NCBI GenBank assembly: GCA_017599285.1
Contig: JAGFXX010000001.1
Coordinates: 1,922,001-1,986,000, forward strand
DNA: 64,000 bases
Origin: Cereibacter azotoformans
GTDB taxonomy: Bacteria; Pseudomonadota; Alphaproteobacteria; Rhodobacterales; Rhodobacteraceae
Direction: 5' to 3'
Position 1 is the first letter of the stretch; each line of letters opens with the position of its first letter. Below, one piece after another: positions 38,679-46,852 of the stretch. Under the pieces are notes generated by a model. It worked only from the letters and a program-made list of their open reading frames with translations, did no database searches and was not told the origin of the DNA. The position numbers were made by a program, and so were the translations under genes.

Positions 38679-38708
38679 TTACTACGGAAAAAACATATGC
38701 CCGGATCA
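38679..38708 (-). promoter_or_regulatory. Predicted RpoE-dependent promoter of rpoHII
   Basis: Read on the minus strand: TGATCC (38703-38708), 18-nt spacer, TAGTAA (38679-38684), about 37 nt before the rpoHII start codon. TGATCC is the well-described -35 element of the R. sphaeroides ECF sigma factor RpoE. It lies inside the first codons of the divergent cobU gene. Confidence 0.75.
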
Positions 38709-39251
38709 CATGATTGCGCACTTCCACCGCTCACCCTGGTGCTGGGCGGGGCGCGGTCCGGGAAATCTCGGATGGCGGAGCGGCTGGTCATCGGTTCGGG
38801 CCGCCCCCGGTTCTATCTGGCAACGGCCGAAGCATGGGATGACGAGATGCGCGAGCGGATCTCGGCTCACCGCCACGACCGCGGCGACGGGTGGCAGACC
38901 GTCGAAGAGCCTCGTGATCTCTCTCCTGTCCTGTCACGGATGCCTCCCGAGGCTTGCGTGCTGCTGGATTGCGCAACGCTCTGGCTGACCAATCATCTGC
39001 TTGCCGAGAGCGACCTCGATGCCGCGATCGCCTCGCTTCTTCATGCGCTTGACGCCTGTCCTGCGCCTGTTGTCGTGGTCTCAAACGAGGTTGGCTGGTC
39101 GATAGTTCCCGAAAATTCTTTGGCAAGGCGCTTCCGTGACGAGCAGGGGCGCCTGAACCAGAGGCTTGCGGGGCAAGCGGATCTGGTCGTGGCGGCGATG
39201 GCGGGCCTGCCGATGGTCCTGAAGGGCTGCCTGCCCGAGGGGGTCCTGTGA
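38697..39251 (+). CDS. cobU: Adenosylcobinamide kinase / adenosylcobinamide-phosphate guanylyltransferase
   Basis: 184 aa. The P-loop GGARSGKS is near residue 17, followed by RPRFYLATAEAWDDEMRERI with the guanylylated-residue region HRHDRGDGWQTVEEP, and the DCATLWLTN block. The enzyme phosphorylates adenosylcobinamide and then makes AdoCbi-GDP in the lower-ligand assembly of vitamin B12. The ATG at 38697 gives the family start. The histidine phosphatase gene overlaps by 4 nt. Confidence 0.94.
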   Translation: MPGSHDCALPPLTLVLGGARSGKSRMAERLVIGSGRPRFYLATAEAWDDEMRERISAHRHDRGDGWQTVEEPRDLSPVLSRMPPEACVLLDCATLWLTNHLLAESDLDAAIASLLHALDACPAPVVVVSNEVGWSIVPENSLARRFRDEQGRLNQRLAGQADLVVAAMAGLPMVLKGCLPEGVL

Positions 39252-39826
39252 CGCGGCTGCACTGGGTCCGGCACGGGCCCACCCACGCTACGGTGATGCT
39301 GGGCTGGACGGACCGGCCGGCGGATCTCTCCGACCGGGAGGCCGTGGCACGGCTTGACGCGGCCCTGCCGCGCAAGGCGCTCCTGGTCTCGTCCGACCTG
39401 TCGCGCGCCGCGCGCACCGCCGACCTGCTGGGCGAGGGTCGCGTCCGCCTGCCCCACGACCCGCGCCTGCGGGAGATCCACTTCGGCGCGTGGGAAGACC
39501 GGAGCTTTGCCGCAATCGAGGCCGGCACGCCCGAGCGCATCCGCGCCTTCTGGCGCGACGCGGGACCTGCCCGCGCCCCCGGCGGAGAGACCTGGCACGA
39601 GCTTCAGCACCGCGTCACCCAGGCCGTGCAGGACCTGTGCACGCGTCACCCGGGCGAGGAGATCGTGATCGTCGCGCACTTCGGCCCGATTCTCACGGGG
39701 CTGCAACGCGCGCTTGGCCTGAGCATCCAGGAGGCCTTCGCCCACCGGATCGAACCGCTTTCGATCACCTCGATGACCCTCGGCCCCAGCGGATGGAGCA
39801 TTGGGCCCATCAACCGGCTCGCGTGA
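39248..39826 (+). CDS. Histidine phosphatase family protein (CobC-like)
   Basis: 192 aa starting with GTG inside the cobU stop (GTGA). The catalytic RHG is in LHWVRHGPTHA, the proton-donor region is LREIHFGAWEDRSF, and the second His is in IVIVAHFGPI. Position after cobU suggests alpha-ribazole-5'-phosphate phosphatase (CobC) activity, the last dephosphorylation of the B12 tail, but the fold alone does not prove the substrate. Confidence 0.85.
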   Translation: MTRLHWVRHGPTHATVMLGWTDRPADLSDREAVARLDAALPRKALLVSSDLSRAARTADLLGEGRVRLPHDPRLREIHFGAWEDRSFAAIEAGTPERIRAFWRDAGPARAPGGETWHELQHRVTQAVQDLCTRHPGEEIVIVAHFGPILTGLQRALGLSIQEAFAHRIEPLSITSMTLGPSGWSIGPINRLA

Positions 39827-39892
39827 AAGTCGCGGACGACGCACAGCATCCTGTTGCAGGCGCCGCATCAAGCCGCTATACCCCGCTTCGAC

Positions 39893-39973
<81 letters not shown>

Positions 39974-40014
39974 ATCAAAGACTTAGCCGAAACAGCCGAT
40001 CAGCCGCCGCAACG

Positions 40015-40035
40015 CAGTGAGCGTATAGTGAGCAG
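40015..40035 (+). repeat. 21-bp end repeat, left copy
   Basis: Identical, same-orientation copy of 54164-54184 (begins CAGTGAGCGTATAGTG). It lies 42 bp inside attL; the partner lies 130 bp inside attR. Likely an arm-type site for the island integrase or a site for its excisionase. Confidence 0.7.
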
Positions 40036-40070
40036 CGAGCGGCTTCGCACGAACCTTTGACGGCTGCGGC

Positions 40071-40442
40071 TTACTCCTGAAGGAATCGGTCCAGTCCCTC
40101 GCGATCTTCGGGCCTCGGTCCCATGGGGATGCTCTTGCCGATCCACTCGGCATCGGTGCCGCCCAGTGCCCGGTAGGCCTCCCGCGCGTGCAGCATCATG
40201 GCGTGCCGAAGCGAATCGTCCTCGATCTCCACGCGGCGCCTCATGCCGTCCTCGGCCTCGATCTTCGGCGGCCATGCCACCATGCCGTTCTTCGGCGTCC
40301 GCACGAGCGCGCAGCCGTAGAACGCGAGGCCGCGAGCGGCGCAGTCGAAGAACGCCAGGATGGTGAAGCCTGCCCGGTTCGGCTTCGGTCTCGCCACGCG
40401 GGTCAGGCCACGGATCTCCACTTCGCTCATGTCGGTCTCCAT
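40071..40442 (-). CDS. Island protein of unknown function, last gene before attL
   Basis: 123 aa (start 40442, or Met5 at 40430). The start codon overlaps the terminase stop (TGATG), so it is the final gene of the packaging operon. The middle, GFTILAFFDCAARGLAFYGCALV, reads like a small beta-barrel; the C-terminal half is helical. I do not recognise a family. Last-gene position next to att is where satellites often carry accessory genes. Confidence 0.7.
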   Translation of the reverse strand: METDMSEVEIRGLTRVARPKPNRAGFTILAFFDCAARGLAFYGCALVRTPKNGMVAWPPKIEAEDGMRRRVEIEDDSLRHAMMLHAREAYRALGGTDAEWIGKSIPMGPRPEDREGLDRFLQE

Positions 40443-42049
40443 CAGATGAACAGGAAGCCGCCCTCGCGGCCCTCATAGGGTGACGGTGCGGACTCGGCGG
40501 CGAGGATGCGGCCCACGGCCATGGCGGCAGCGACAGCCCCGTCAATCCGGCCCCGCGCCTTCGCCTTGGTGAACTTCTCGTTTTCGGCGGCGTCCTTCTC
40601 GGCCACGACATTGCCGAAGCACATGCGCAGGAGCGGGTTGCCGCCGTGCCGGAAGTGACCGGCGAGGATCGCCCGCTTCAGTTCCTTGACCGGCGCGGCC
40701 ATGCTGACCATGCCCTGCCCGAACTGGTTGATGGTGAAGCCGCGCTCTTGCAGCGCCGTGTTGACGGCGGTCGAGTTCCAGCGGTCGATAGCTACCTCCT
40801 GGACGCCATGCCGCTCGCCCAAATCGGCGACGTGCTCCACGATGGCGGAATGATCCACCACGTTGCCGGGCGTCAGCGTGAGGAAGCCGGCTTCGGCCCA
40901 CCGCAGATAGTCGGCGCGGTCCTTCTCGGCCTTCAGCGCGAGGTTGGCCTCGGGCAGGAAGAACATCGGCAGCACGTCGTAGCGCCGCGCCTCGCCGTCG
41001 CCCTCGGGGAACACCGCGACCACGGCCGTCAGGTCTTCGACGCTGGACAGGTCCACGCCCAGCCAGCACGCCCGGCCGGTCAAATCCGCCACGGGCGTCA
41101 TGTCTTCGGCCCGGTCGTAGATCTCAAGCGCGAGCCACGGCTCGGCGGCGCCCTCCTGCCACATGTTCAGGTGGAACCGCTTGAAGTCGGCGATCTCGGC
41201 CGGGAAGTGCTCGATCCGCCGCGCCTTCGTCCGCAGCTCGTGCAGCGACAGGAAGCCGGCATCAATCGCCGGGTTCGCCGCCCGCCATGCTGCCTCGTCG
41301 CGCCAGTCCGCATCCGGCTCGGCCGCCAGGATGATCGGCGCGAAGGTCGGGTCGTTCACCTCACCGGAGGCGACCTTGTGCGAGTAGGCCCACATATCTG
41401 CGGCAAGCCCGCCCGTGCCCTCGCCTGCCGTCGTGATGATGACCGACAGCGGGTTCGACCGCTTCACCATGGAGTCGGTGACGGTCTTGAACAGCTTCCT
41501 GCCCTCGGCCGTCGGCCATGCGTGGATCTCGTCGGCAAGGAAGAACGAGACGTTCAGGCCGTGCTTGCTGTAGGCCTCCGACGAGATGGCCTTCAGCGTG
41601 CTCTTCGTCTTCGGGTGCGACAGGAGCTTGCGGCTCTCCACCGGGCGCACGCGCGCCGACAGGGCTTCCTCCTGAAGTACGAACTGGTGCGCCGCGTTGA
41701 AGGCAATCCCGGCGTTCTCCCGGTCGGCGGCGGCCATGACGACTTGTCCGCCGGCCTCGGCCTCCGGTCCCATGAAGTGCGCCAGGCTGATCGCGCTGGC
41801 CAGCGTGGTCTTCGCGTTGCCCCTCGGAATCCAGATGCAGGCGATCCGCACCACGGGACTGCCGTCCTCGTTCACCGGCCCGTAGATCCGGCGAATGATC
41901 GCCTCCTGGAACGGATGCAGCTTGAACGGCTCGCCCGCGAAGTCGCCCTCCCAGAGCGACAGGTTGCGGACGAAGCGGCAGATCCGCTCGGCGCGTCCGG
42001 TCGGGTCGAGATACAGGCTCGGGTCGGGAATGAAGATCGGGCTGCCCAT
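40442..42049 (-). CDS. Phage terminase large subunit (HK97 type)
   Basis: About 535 aa. The ATPase Walker A is WIPRGNAKTT, Walker B is FFLADEIHAW, and the C-terminal nuclease half holds acidic residues in GVDLSSVEDLTAV and EVAIDRWNS. It pumps DNA into the prohead and cuts it. Frame is open to 42094; Met16 (42049) is the likelier start. Downstream gene overlaps its stop. Having its own large terminase means the island packages itself. Confidence 0.95.
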   Translation of the reverse strand: MGSPIFIPDPSLYLDPTGRAERICRFVRNLSLWEGDFAGEPFKLHPFQEAIIRRIYGPVNEDGSPVVRIACIWIPRGNAKTTLASAISLAHFMGPEAEAGGQVVMAAADRENAGIAFNAAHQFVLQEEALSARVRPVESRKLLSHPKTKSTLKAISSEAYSKHGLNVSFFLADEIHAWPTAEGRKLFKTVTDSMVKRSNPLSVIITTAGEGTGGLAADMWAYSHKVASGEVNDPTFAPIILAAEPDADWRDEAAWRAANPAIDAGFLSLHELRTKARRIEHFPAEIADFKRFHLNMWQEGAAEPWLALEIYDRAEDMTPVADLTGRACWLGVDLSSVEDLTAVVAVFPEGDGEARRYDVLPMFFLPEANLALKAEKDRADYLRWAEAGFLTLTPGNVVDHSAIVEHVADLGERHGVQEVAIDRWNSTAVNTALQERGFTINQFGQGMVSMAAPVKELKRAILAGHFRHGGNPLLRMCFGNVVAEKDAAENEKFTKAKARGRIDGAVAAAMAVGRILAAESAPSPYEGREGGFLFI

Positions 42050-42091
42050 CAGGCGCGCCCCATAGGCATGAGGAACAGGTTCCCCTTGCCC

Positions 42092-42118
42092 CAATCAACC
42101 GATTTAACCGAATTAACC
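42092..42118 (-). repeat. Tandem nonamer locus 1 (three GGTTRAWTS-type 9-mers)
   Basis: On the minus strand: GGTTAATTC, GGTTAAATC and GGTTGATTG in direct succession, in the short gap between the two terminase genes. Same array at 46707-46733 and, in the other orientation, at 52744-52770. Confidence 0.7.
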
Positions 42119-42121
42119 GGG

Positions 42122-42529
42122 TCAGGCGAGCAAGTCGCCGCTCCATTTGTCATCGCTCGGCTTTCCTTCTGCGCTGCCCGATCCGCGCCGATGCGGCGTC
42201 AGGCCCAGTTCGGCCGCGAGTAGCCTTGCCTCACGCATGGCACCCATCAGCATCTTGAAGGCCGGATGCGTCACCGGCCCCTTCTCGGTCGCGATGACAT
42301 GGCCTTCCGCCGCCATCATCTCGTTGTAGATCCGCGACAGGCCCACGGCCCGGCAGTAGCCCTCAAGGGTCGCGAGCGTGTCGTCGGTCAGGTGCCCGCG
42401 CCCGTCGAGGATCGGCGCCACACGCTTCCACTCGGCCGCGCCGTGCTTGTCCAAGCCTCCGGGCGGCGGCGGGCAGAGACCGGCGGCCACGCCCTCGATC
42501 ACGTTCAGCTTCGGCTTGCGGCCCTTCAT
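42122..42529 (-). CDS. Phage terminase small subunit (P27 family)
   Basis: 135 aa from the ATG at 42529, which overlaps the HNH stop as ATGA; an in-frame open stretch up to 42613 is not needed. The start MKGRKPKLNVIEG and the block HLTDDTLATLEGYCRAVGLSRIYNEMM are typical of P27-type small terminases, which recognise the packaging site. It works with the large subunit downstream and usually with an HNH nuclease upstream, as here. Confidence 0.9.
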   Translation of the reverse strand: MKGRKPKLNVIEGVAAGLCPPPPGGLDKHGAAEWKRVAPILDGRGHLTDDTLATLEGYCRAVGLSRIYNEMMAAEGHVIATEKGPVTHPAFKMLMGAMREARLLAAELGLTPHRRGSGSAEGKPSDDKWSGDLLA

Positions 42530-42975
42530 CCCCAGAACTCCCATTTCGAAGTCGTCATTTCCGGCGATGTTGCGCACGAGATTACCCCGCCGGTTTCCTT
42601 CCCCCTCGGGCAAATTCGATCATCCCCCCGGCCCTTGACCGGGTTGCCGAAGCCGCCATCCTCGCGGACGGTCTTCCGGTCGTGGCAGGGTTTGCACATC
42701 GGCTGCCAGTTCGACCGCTGCCAGAACAGCTTCTGGTCGCCCTTGTGAGGAACGACGTGATCCACGACGGTGGCGGTCGCACCGCAGGCGCAGCGCGGAT
42801 GCAGCCTCAGGAACTCGGCCCGCGCCTTCGCCCACTTGCCGGTGTAGCCACGCTCGTTTGCGGACGGACGTCGCGCCTCGGCGGCAGCCTTCGCGGCGGC
42901 AGCGCAGATCGGGCAGCGGGCGCCCGTGAACGGCGGATGCCCGGCAGCACAATGGCGAGGCGCGGCCCAGGGCAT
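42526..42975 (-). CDS. HNH endonuclease
   Basis: 149 aa. Three C-x2-C-like pairs (CPIC, CACG, CKPC) and the HNH core VVDHVVPHKGDQKLFWQRSNWQPMCKPCHDRKT. Such nucleases sit beside terminase genes in HK97-like phages and are needed for cos cleavage. The start at 42975 overlaps the connector stop (TGATG) and the stop overlaps the small terminase start, so all are translationally coupled. Confidence 0.92.
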   Translation of the reverse strand: MPWAAPRHCAAGHPPFTGARCPICAAAAKAAAEARRPSANERGYTGKWAKARAEFLRLHPRCACGATATVVDHVVPHKGDQKLFWQRSNWQPMCKPCHDRKTVREDGGFGNPVKGRGDDRICPRGKETGGVISCATSPEMTTSKWEFWG

Positions 42976-43523
42976 CAGCCGAAGCTCCACACCCGAATGT
43001 TCCGGGTCAGATCCTCTTCGCGGGCGGGCACGAGGTCTTCCTCGTCGCCGTCATAGGACTGTCCCAAGCGCTCGAGGATTGCCATTCGGATCGGCTCCGG
43101 CACGGACGTGTATCCGCAGGAGAAGCGGACGGTGACGGCCTCGGGATGCGCGGCAGTCGCCGGCCAGCCGGTCGCCGGATGGATCACGGCGCCCTCGTCG
43201 CTGCCCAGTCCGGCCACGATGTAGGCGCCGGGGTCGAGCGTCACGGTCGAGCCGTCGGCGGCGACATAGGCGACGGATGTCACCTCGCGGCACGGCGGCA
43301 GCGGCAGGCGGATCGGCCCGGTGAAGCGGTCGAGGGTGATCTCCCACACCTGCGGCATGATCGCCCGGCCGAGATAGCCGTTCGGCCCGTCGAGGCGTTC
43401 GGTCGCCGCGCGGATGTAGGTTTCGAGGATCGCGTCATCCTCGTTGTGATCGATGCGCAGCCGGGCCTTCGCCTCGGGCAGCGGGACCGGAAGTTCGGTC
43501 GGCGGCGTGATCTGCTTCAGCAT
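42975..43523 (-). CDS. Head-tail connector protein (gp6 / phiE125 gp8-like)
   Basis: 182 aa. N-terminus PLPEAKARLRIDHNEDDAILETYIRAATERLDGPNGYLGRAI is the typical connector helical block; the C-terminal half has GYTSVPEPIRMAILERLGQSYDG. It forms a ring under the portal to which tails attach. In a tail-less satellite this is the surface that would have to fit helper-phage tails. Confidence 0.87.
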   Translation of the reverse strand: MLKQITPPTELPVPLPEAKARLRIDHNEDDAILETYIRAATERLDGPNGYLGRAIMPQVWEITLDRFTGPIRLPLPPCREVTSVAYVAADGSTVTLDPGAYIVAGLGSDEGAVIHPATGWPATAAHPEAVTVRFSCGYTSVPEPIRMAILERLGQSYDGDEEDLVPAREEDLTRNIRVWSFG

Positions 43524-43575
43524 GGCTTCCCCCGGAAGAGCGGCAGGCCGGGAAGCCCCGGCCCGCCTGGATCGC

Positions 43576-45216
43576 TTAGACGCTGGTGGCGACCTTCAGC
43601 AGGCGGATCGCCTCGGCCTTCACCACGTCGCCCCCGACACGGCGGCGCCCATGGAAGCGCGTCTGCCCGTTGGTGGCGCGGCTGTAGGGGTCACGCATGA
43701 CCGACAGGCTCAGCCGGTCTACCACGCGATAGCCCTGCTTCAGATCGCCGAAGAGGATCGGCAGCGCGTTCGCGGCCACGTCGGGCATGTCCGGCAGTTC
43801 GATGACCGGGCGGCCCAGGATGGTCGGCGGGTTGCCCTCGGCCAGGCTTTCGGCCCAGAGGAAGTGCCCGTCGCTGGTCTTCAGCTTGCGCACGGCGCCG
43901 ATGGTCGAGCGGTTCATGCCCCAGACCGCGTTCGCCGCGTAGAAGCCCGGCAGCGCGTGGAACAGGCCGATGATCGCGTCGGCCGAGATGGCAGCCGCCG
44001 CGCCACTGGCCACCTTCGGCACCGTCGTGTCGGTGAGGATGCCGCCAGGCTGCCCGGTGCCGGTGCCAGCGACGAAGGCCGCGCCTTCGAGGCGCCCGAA
44101 CTCTTCGGCGAAGTCCGCCGCCAGTTCGCCCTGAAGGTTGTACTGGTTGTCTTCGAGCAGCGCGTTGCTGACATCCACATAGCAGGCGGCCTCGTGCGGG
44201 GTCAGCACGATCTCGCCATAGGTCGGATCGGTCGAGGAGCGGTTGCCGGTCTCCGAGACCCACGCGGCGGTGAGCGTGCCGGTGCGCTTCGGCATCCGGG
44301 CCTCGGCCGCGCCGATGCTGATGACACGGGCGTATTGCCGGATCGGAGAGAACTGGACGAGGTTCTTCACCACTTCCTTGACGAACTCGGTCGGTGCGAG
44401 GTAGCCGCCGCCGTTGGTCGCCATGTCGAGCGACTTCAGTTCCGCGCCGGCCGCGTCACCATGCTTGATGTAGCTGCCGAAGGCCTTCGTCTGGATCTCG
44501 CCCGGCTCTTCCTGCTTCGTGATGATGCCCGGCCGCGCCAGCTTCTGTTCGATCCGGCCGGCGGCCTTGGCGACGTTGCCCACGCTCTCTTCGACGGCGG
44601 CGAGGCGGGTGTCGAGGCTCGTCACGGTCTCTTCGACGGTCGCGAGGCGGTCTTCCATGTCGTTCGCCGCTTCAGGCGCGGCAGCCTTCTGTTCATCAGC
44701 CATGATCCGGCTCCTGTTGCTTGCCGCACGCGCGGCGGATGGTGCCGCGACGGCGGCAGTCTTCACGCTGGTGATCCGCGCGGTGGAGGCCGCCGGGATG
44801 CTCACGAGCGAGATTTCGATGAGGTCGATTTCGGTCAGCAGGCGCGCCCCGCCCGGCAGGCGCTCGGCCCGCTTCGTCCGGTAGCCGATGCTCAGCCCGT
44901 TCAGCGCGCCGGCCTTCAGCAGCGCATAGGCCTCGGCGCCCCGCACCGTTTCCAGCACGAGGCGGCCGGTGACATGGAGGCCCTTCTCGTCCTCGCGCAT
45001 GTCGAGCCAGCGCCCGACAGGCTGCGTCGGGTCGTGCTGCCAGAGCAGGAGCGGCATCGTCCCGGCTTCCCGGTGTGCCTTCAGGCTCGCGGCGTAGGCG
45101 CCCCGCGCGATCACGTCGCCCGCGCTGTCCGGCTCGCCGCCGAAGGGCGAGGCATAGCCAGCGATGAGACCGGCCTCGGCCGCGCTGAACTTCACTTCGA
45201 GGTCAAGCCGCTCCAT
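43576..45216 (-). CDS. Fused HK97-type prohead protease and major capsid protein
   Basis: 546 aa. Residues ~1-150 are a U35/S78 prohead protease (SPFGGEPDSAGDVIARGAYAASL, with the catalytic His region LLLWQHDPTQPVGRW and Ser in LNGLSIGYRT). A linker of predicted coiled coil (~190-245, acting as the scaffold delta domain) leads to the HK97 capsid fold (~260-546: GGGYLAPTEFVKEVVKNL ... PTILGRPVIELPDMPD). Usually these are separate genes. The ATG at 45216 overlaps the portal gene end by 14 nt. Confidence 0.92.
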   Translation of the reverse strand: MERLDLEVKFSAAEAGLIAGYASPFGGEPDSAGDVIARGAYAASLKAHREAGTMPLLLWQHDPTQPVGRWLDMREDEKGLHVTGRLVLETVRGAEAYALLKAGALNGLSIGYRTKRAERLPGGARLLTEIDLIEISLVSIPAASTARITSVKTAAVAAPSAARAASNRSRIMADEQKAAAPEAANDMEDRLATVEETVTSLDTRLAAVEESVGNVAKAAGRIEQKLARPGIITKQEEPGEIQTKAFGSYIKHGDAAGAELKSLDMATNGGGYLAPTEFVKEVVKNLVQFSPIRQYARVISIGAAEARMPKRTGTLTAAWVSETGNRSSTDPTYGEIVLTPHEAACYVDVSNALLEDNQYNLQGELAADFAEEFGRLEGAAFVAGTGTGQPGGILTDTTVPKVASGAAAAISADAIIGLFHALPGFYAANAVWGMNRSTIGAVRKLKTSDGHFLWAESLAEGNPPTILGRPVIELPDMPDVAANALPILFGDLKQGYRVVDRLSLSVMRDPYSRATNGQTRFHGRRRVGGDVVKAEAIRLLKVATSV

Positions 45217-46414
45217 GCGCGCCCCCTGCGTCTTCGGTGTTGAGGGGAAGCCGGAACTGGTCACCGCCCGCGTAGGGCGCGCGGTTCTCGGCTGCCCGGA
45301 TCTCGTTCGGCGACAGAAGCCCGTTGGTGACGGCCTTCGCGTAGGCCTCGAAGCGCGCGGCCAGATCGGCGCGGGCGATGTCGTCGGCCAGGAACTCGGC
45401 GTGGTAGACCGCCCGCTCTTCGGGCGTCAGCAGCGCGCGGCGGATCGCGCCTTCCCAGAGCTTCAGCCACGGCAGGAGCGTCAGCGTCAGGAACTGTTGC
45501 CCCATGTGCTCGGCATTGCTGTGGGTTGTCCGCTCCAGCTCTTGCAGCAGGTGCAGCGGGATGCGGAACACGCGGGCGATCTCGGCGACCTGGTGCCGGC
45601 GCAGCTCGAGGAATTGCAAATCGACCGACGAGAACGAGACCGGCACGAAGTCCATGCCGTCTTCGAGGATCAGGGTCCGGCCGGAGTTCTCGCCCCCAGC
45701 ATGGGCGGCGTTGAAGCTGTCCCGCAGCTTGCGCAGCGTCTCCGGCCCAAGCACCTTGCTGTACTTGAACACGCCCGACGGCCGGGCGCCCTGGGCGAAG
45801 AGCTTGGCCGCGTGCAACTCCATCGCGCTCGCCAGCCCGATCGCCTCACGCGCCTGCATGATCGGCGACAGGCCCACGTTGGGCGATGTGCCCAGCGTGC
45901 GCAGGTGGAGGATCTCCGTCCGGGCATAGTCGCGCTGCGTGCCGTCGCTCGCGGTCACGCGGTAGCTCGGCTCCATGGTGACGGCATCGGTCAGCACTTC
46001 GACAGCCGACGACGGCAGCGGGATCAGTTCGGTGATCCGTCCGCCCGCGCGGTTGATGAAGGCGAAGGCGTTGCCGTGCAGGAGCACCTGCGTCTGCATG
46101 AACTGCCGGAACTCGGCCGCGCTGGTCCAGTCGTTCGCCTGGTCGTGCAGGATCTCGGCAAGTGGGTGATCGCTGGCCCTTTCTTTCCCGCCGTCAGCCG
46201 TGCGGCGGTAGAGGTGCAGCGGCAGTTGCGCGACGGACTCGGCCAGCACCTTCACCGATGCATAGACGGTCGGGCAGCGGAGCGCGGTTTCAGGAGTAAC
46301 AGTCACGCCGGCAGCGGAGGGGGAACCGCCGAACGGCGCGATAAGCTCGGGTGACGGATTGCCCAAGCCGGACTTCTTCCCGGAGCCAGAGAAGTTGAAG
46401 AGTTGTCGGAACAT
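45203..46414 (-). CDS. Phage portal protein (HK97 family)
   Basis: 403 aa. RCPTVYASVKVLAESVAQLPLHLYRR, the wing and stem region and the HSNAEHMGQQFLTLTLLPWLKLWEGAI helix are standard HK97-type portal blocks. It forms the dodecamer at the DNA-entry vertex. The ATG at 46414 follows an AGGGGGC site; an open extension to 46453 would run through a palindrome that looks like an operator. Confidence 0.94.
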   Translation of the reverse strand: MFRQLFNFSGSGKKSGLGNPSPELIAPFGGSPSAAGVTVTPETALRCPTVYASVKVLAESVAQLPLHLYRRTADGGKERASDHPLAEILHDQANDWTSAAEFRQFMQTQVLLHGNAFAFINRAGGRITELIPLPSSAVEVLTDAVTMEPSYRVTASDGTQRDYARTEILHLRTLGTSPNVGLSPIMQAREAIGLASAMELHAAKLFAQGARPSGVFKYSKVLGPETLRKLRDSFNAAHAGGENSGRTLILEDGMDFVPVSFSSVDLQFLELRRHQVAEIARVFRIPLHLLQELERTTHSNAEHMGQQFLTLTLLPWLKLWEGAIRRALLTPEERAVYHAEFLADDIARADLAARFEAYAKAVTNGLLSPNEIRAAENRAPYAGGDQFRLPLNTEDAGGAHGAA

Positions 46415-46426
46415 CGCGCCCCCTGC

Positions 46427-46453
46427 GTGACTGTTACAATGTAACATTGTCAC
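46427..46453 (-). promoter_or_regulatory. Palindromic operator before the packaging operon
   Basis: Perfect arms TGTTACA (46432-46438) and TGTAACA (46440-46446) around one base, flanked by outer arms GTGAC (46427-46431) and GTCAC (46449-46453). It lies 12 nt before the portal start, in the only sizeable gap of the structural region, so it is probably where a regulator controls head genes. A partial copy lies inside the portal gene near 46291-46301. Confidence 0.55.
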
Positions 46454-46498
46454 GGTTGGGCGCTGGTGGAACCGGCTAACAGTCGGATCACGCTAGAT

Positions 46499-46852
46499 TT
46501 ATTTGCACCGGCTTGCAGGCGGTTGCGGAGCATGCTCCCAAGCGCGGGTCAGCCCGTTCCAGAGAAGGCCGTTGGAACCATGTCGGTCCCAGTCCGATAG
46601 GTCCGCCCACTTCGATGGATGAACGAGGCGACCGCACCACGTCCGCCAGTGCCCGCCGACGGACACGCCATAGGGCGCAGCCTCTTCGTTAAGGTCTCTC
46701 CTGTCCCAATCAACCGATTTAACCGAATTAACCCGCGCAGGAGCAGAGACGGCCGGGACGGGCGCGGGCGCCTCGGCCATCGTCGAGGTTGTTTCGGTTC
46801 TCTCGGAAGACCGGGCGTCGAAGTCCCGTGCAATGGAGAACCACTTGCTCAT
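46499..46852 (-). CDS. Island protein of unknown function
   Basis: 117 aa, start overlapping the stop of the replication gene (ATGA). A low-complexity Ala/Pro part (~25-40) is followed by VNSVKSVDWDRRDL, which is simply the translation of nonamer locus 2, then a Trp-rich C-terminus (WRTWCGRL, WADLSDWDRHG, LLWNGLTRAWE). No family recognised. Confidence 0.6.
   Translation of the reverse strand: MSKWFSIARDFDARSSERTETTSTMAEAPAPVPAVSAPARVNSVKSVDWDRRDLNEEAAPYGVSVGGHWRTWCGRLVHPSKWADLSDWDRHGSNGLLWNGLTRAWEHAPQPPASRCK
46707..46733 (-). repeat. Tandem nonamer locus 2
   Basis: Minus-strand GGTTAATTC, GGTTAAATC, GGTTGATTG, identical to locus 1, inside the 117-aa gene. Similarity to locus 3 continues for about ten bases beyond the array (GGGACAGGAG). 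Confidence 0.7.
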
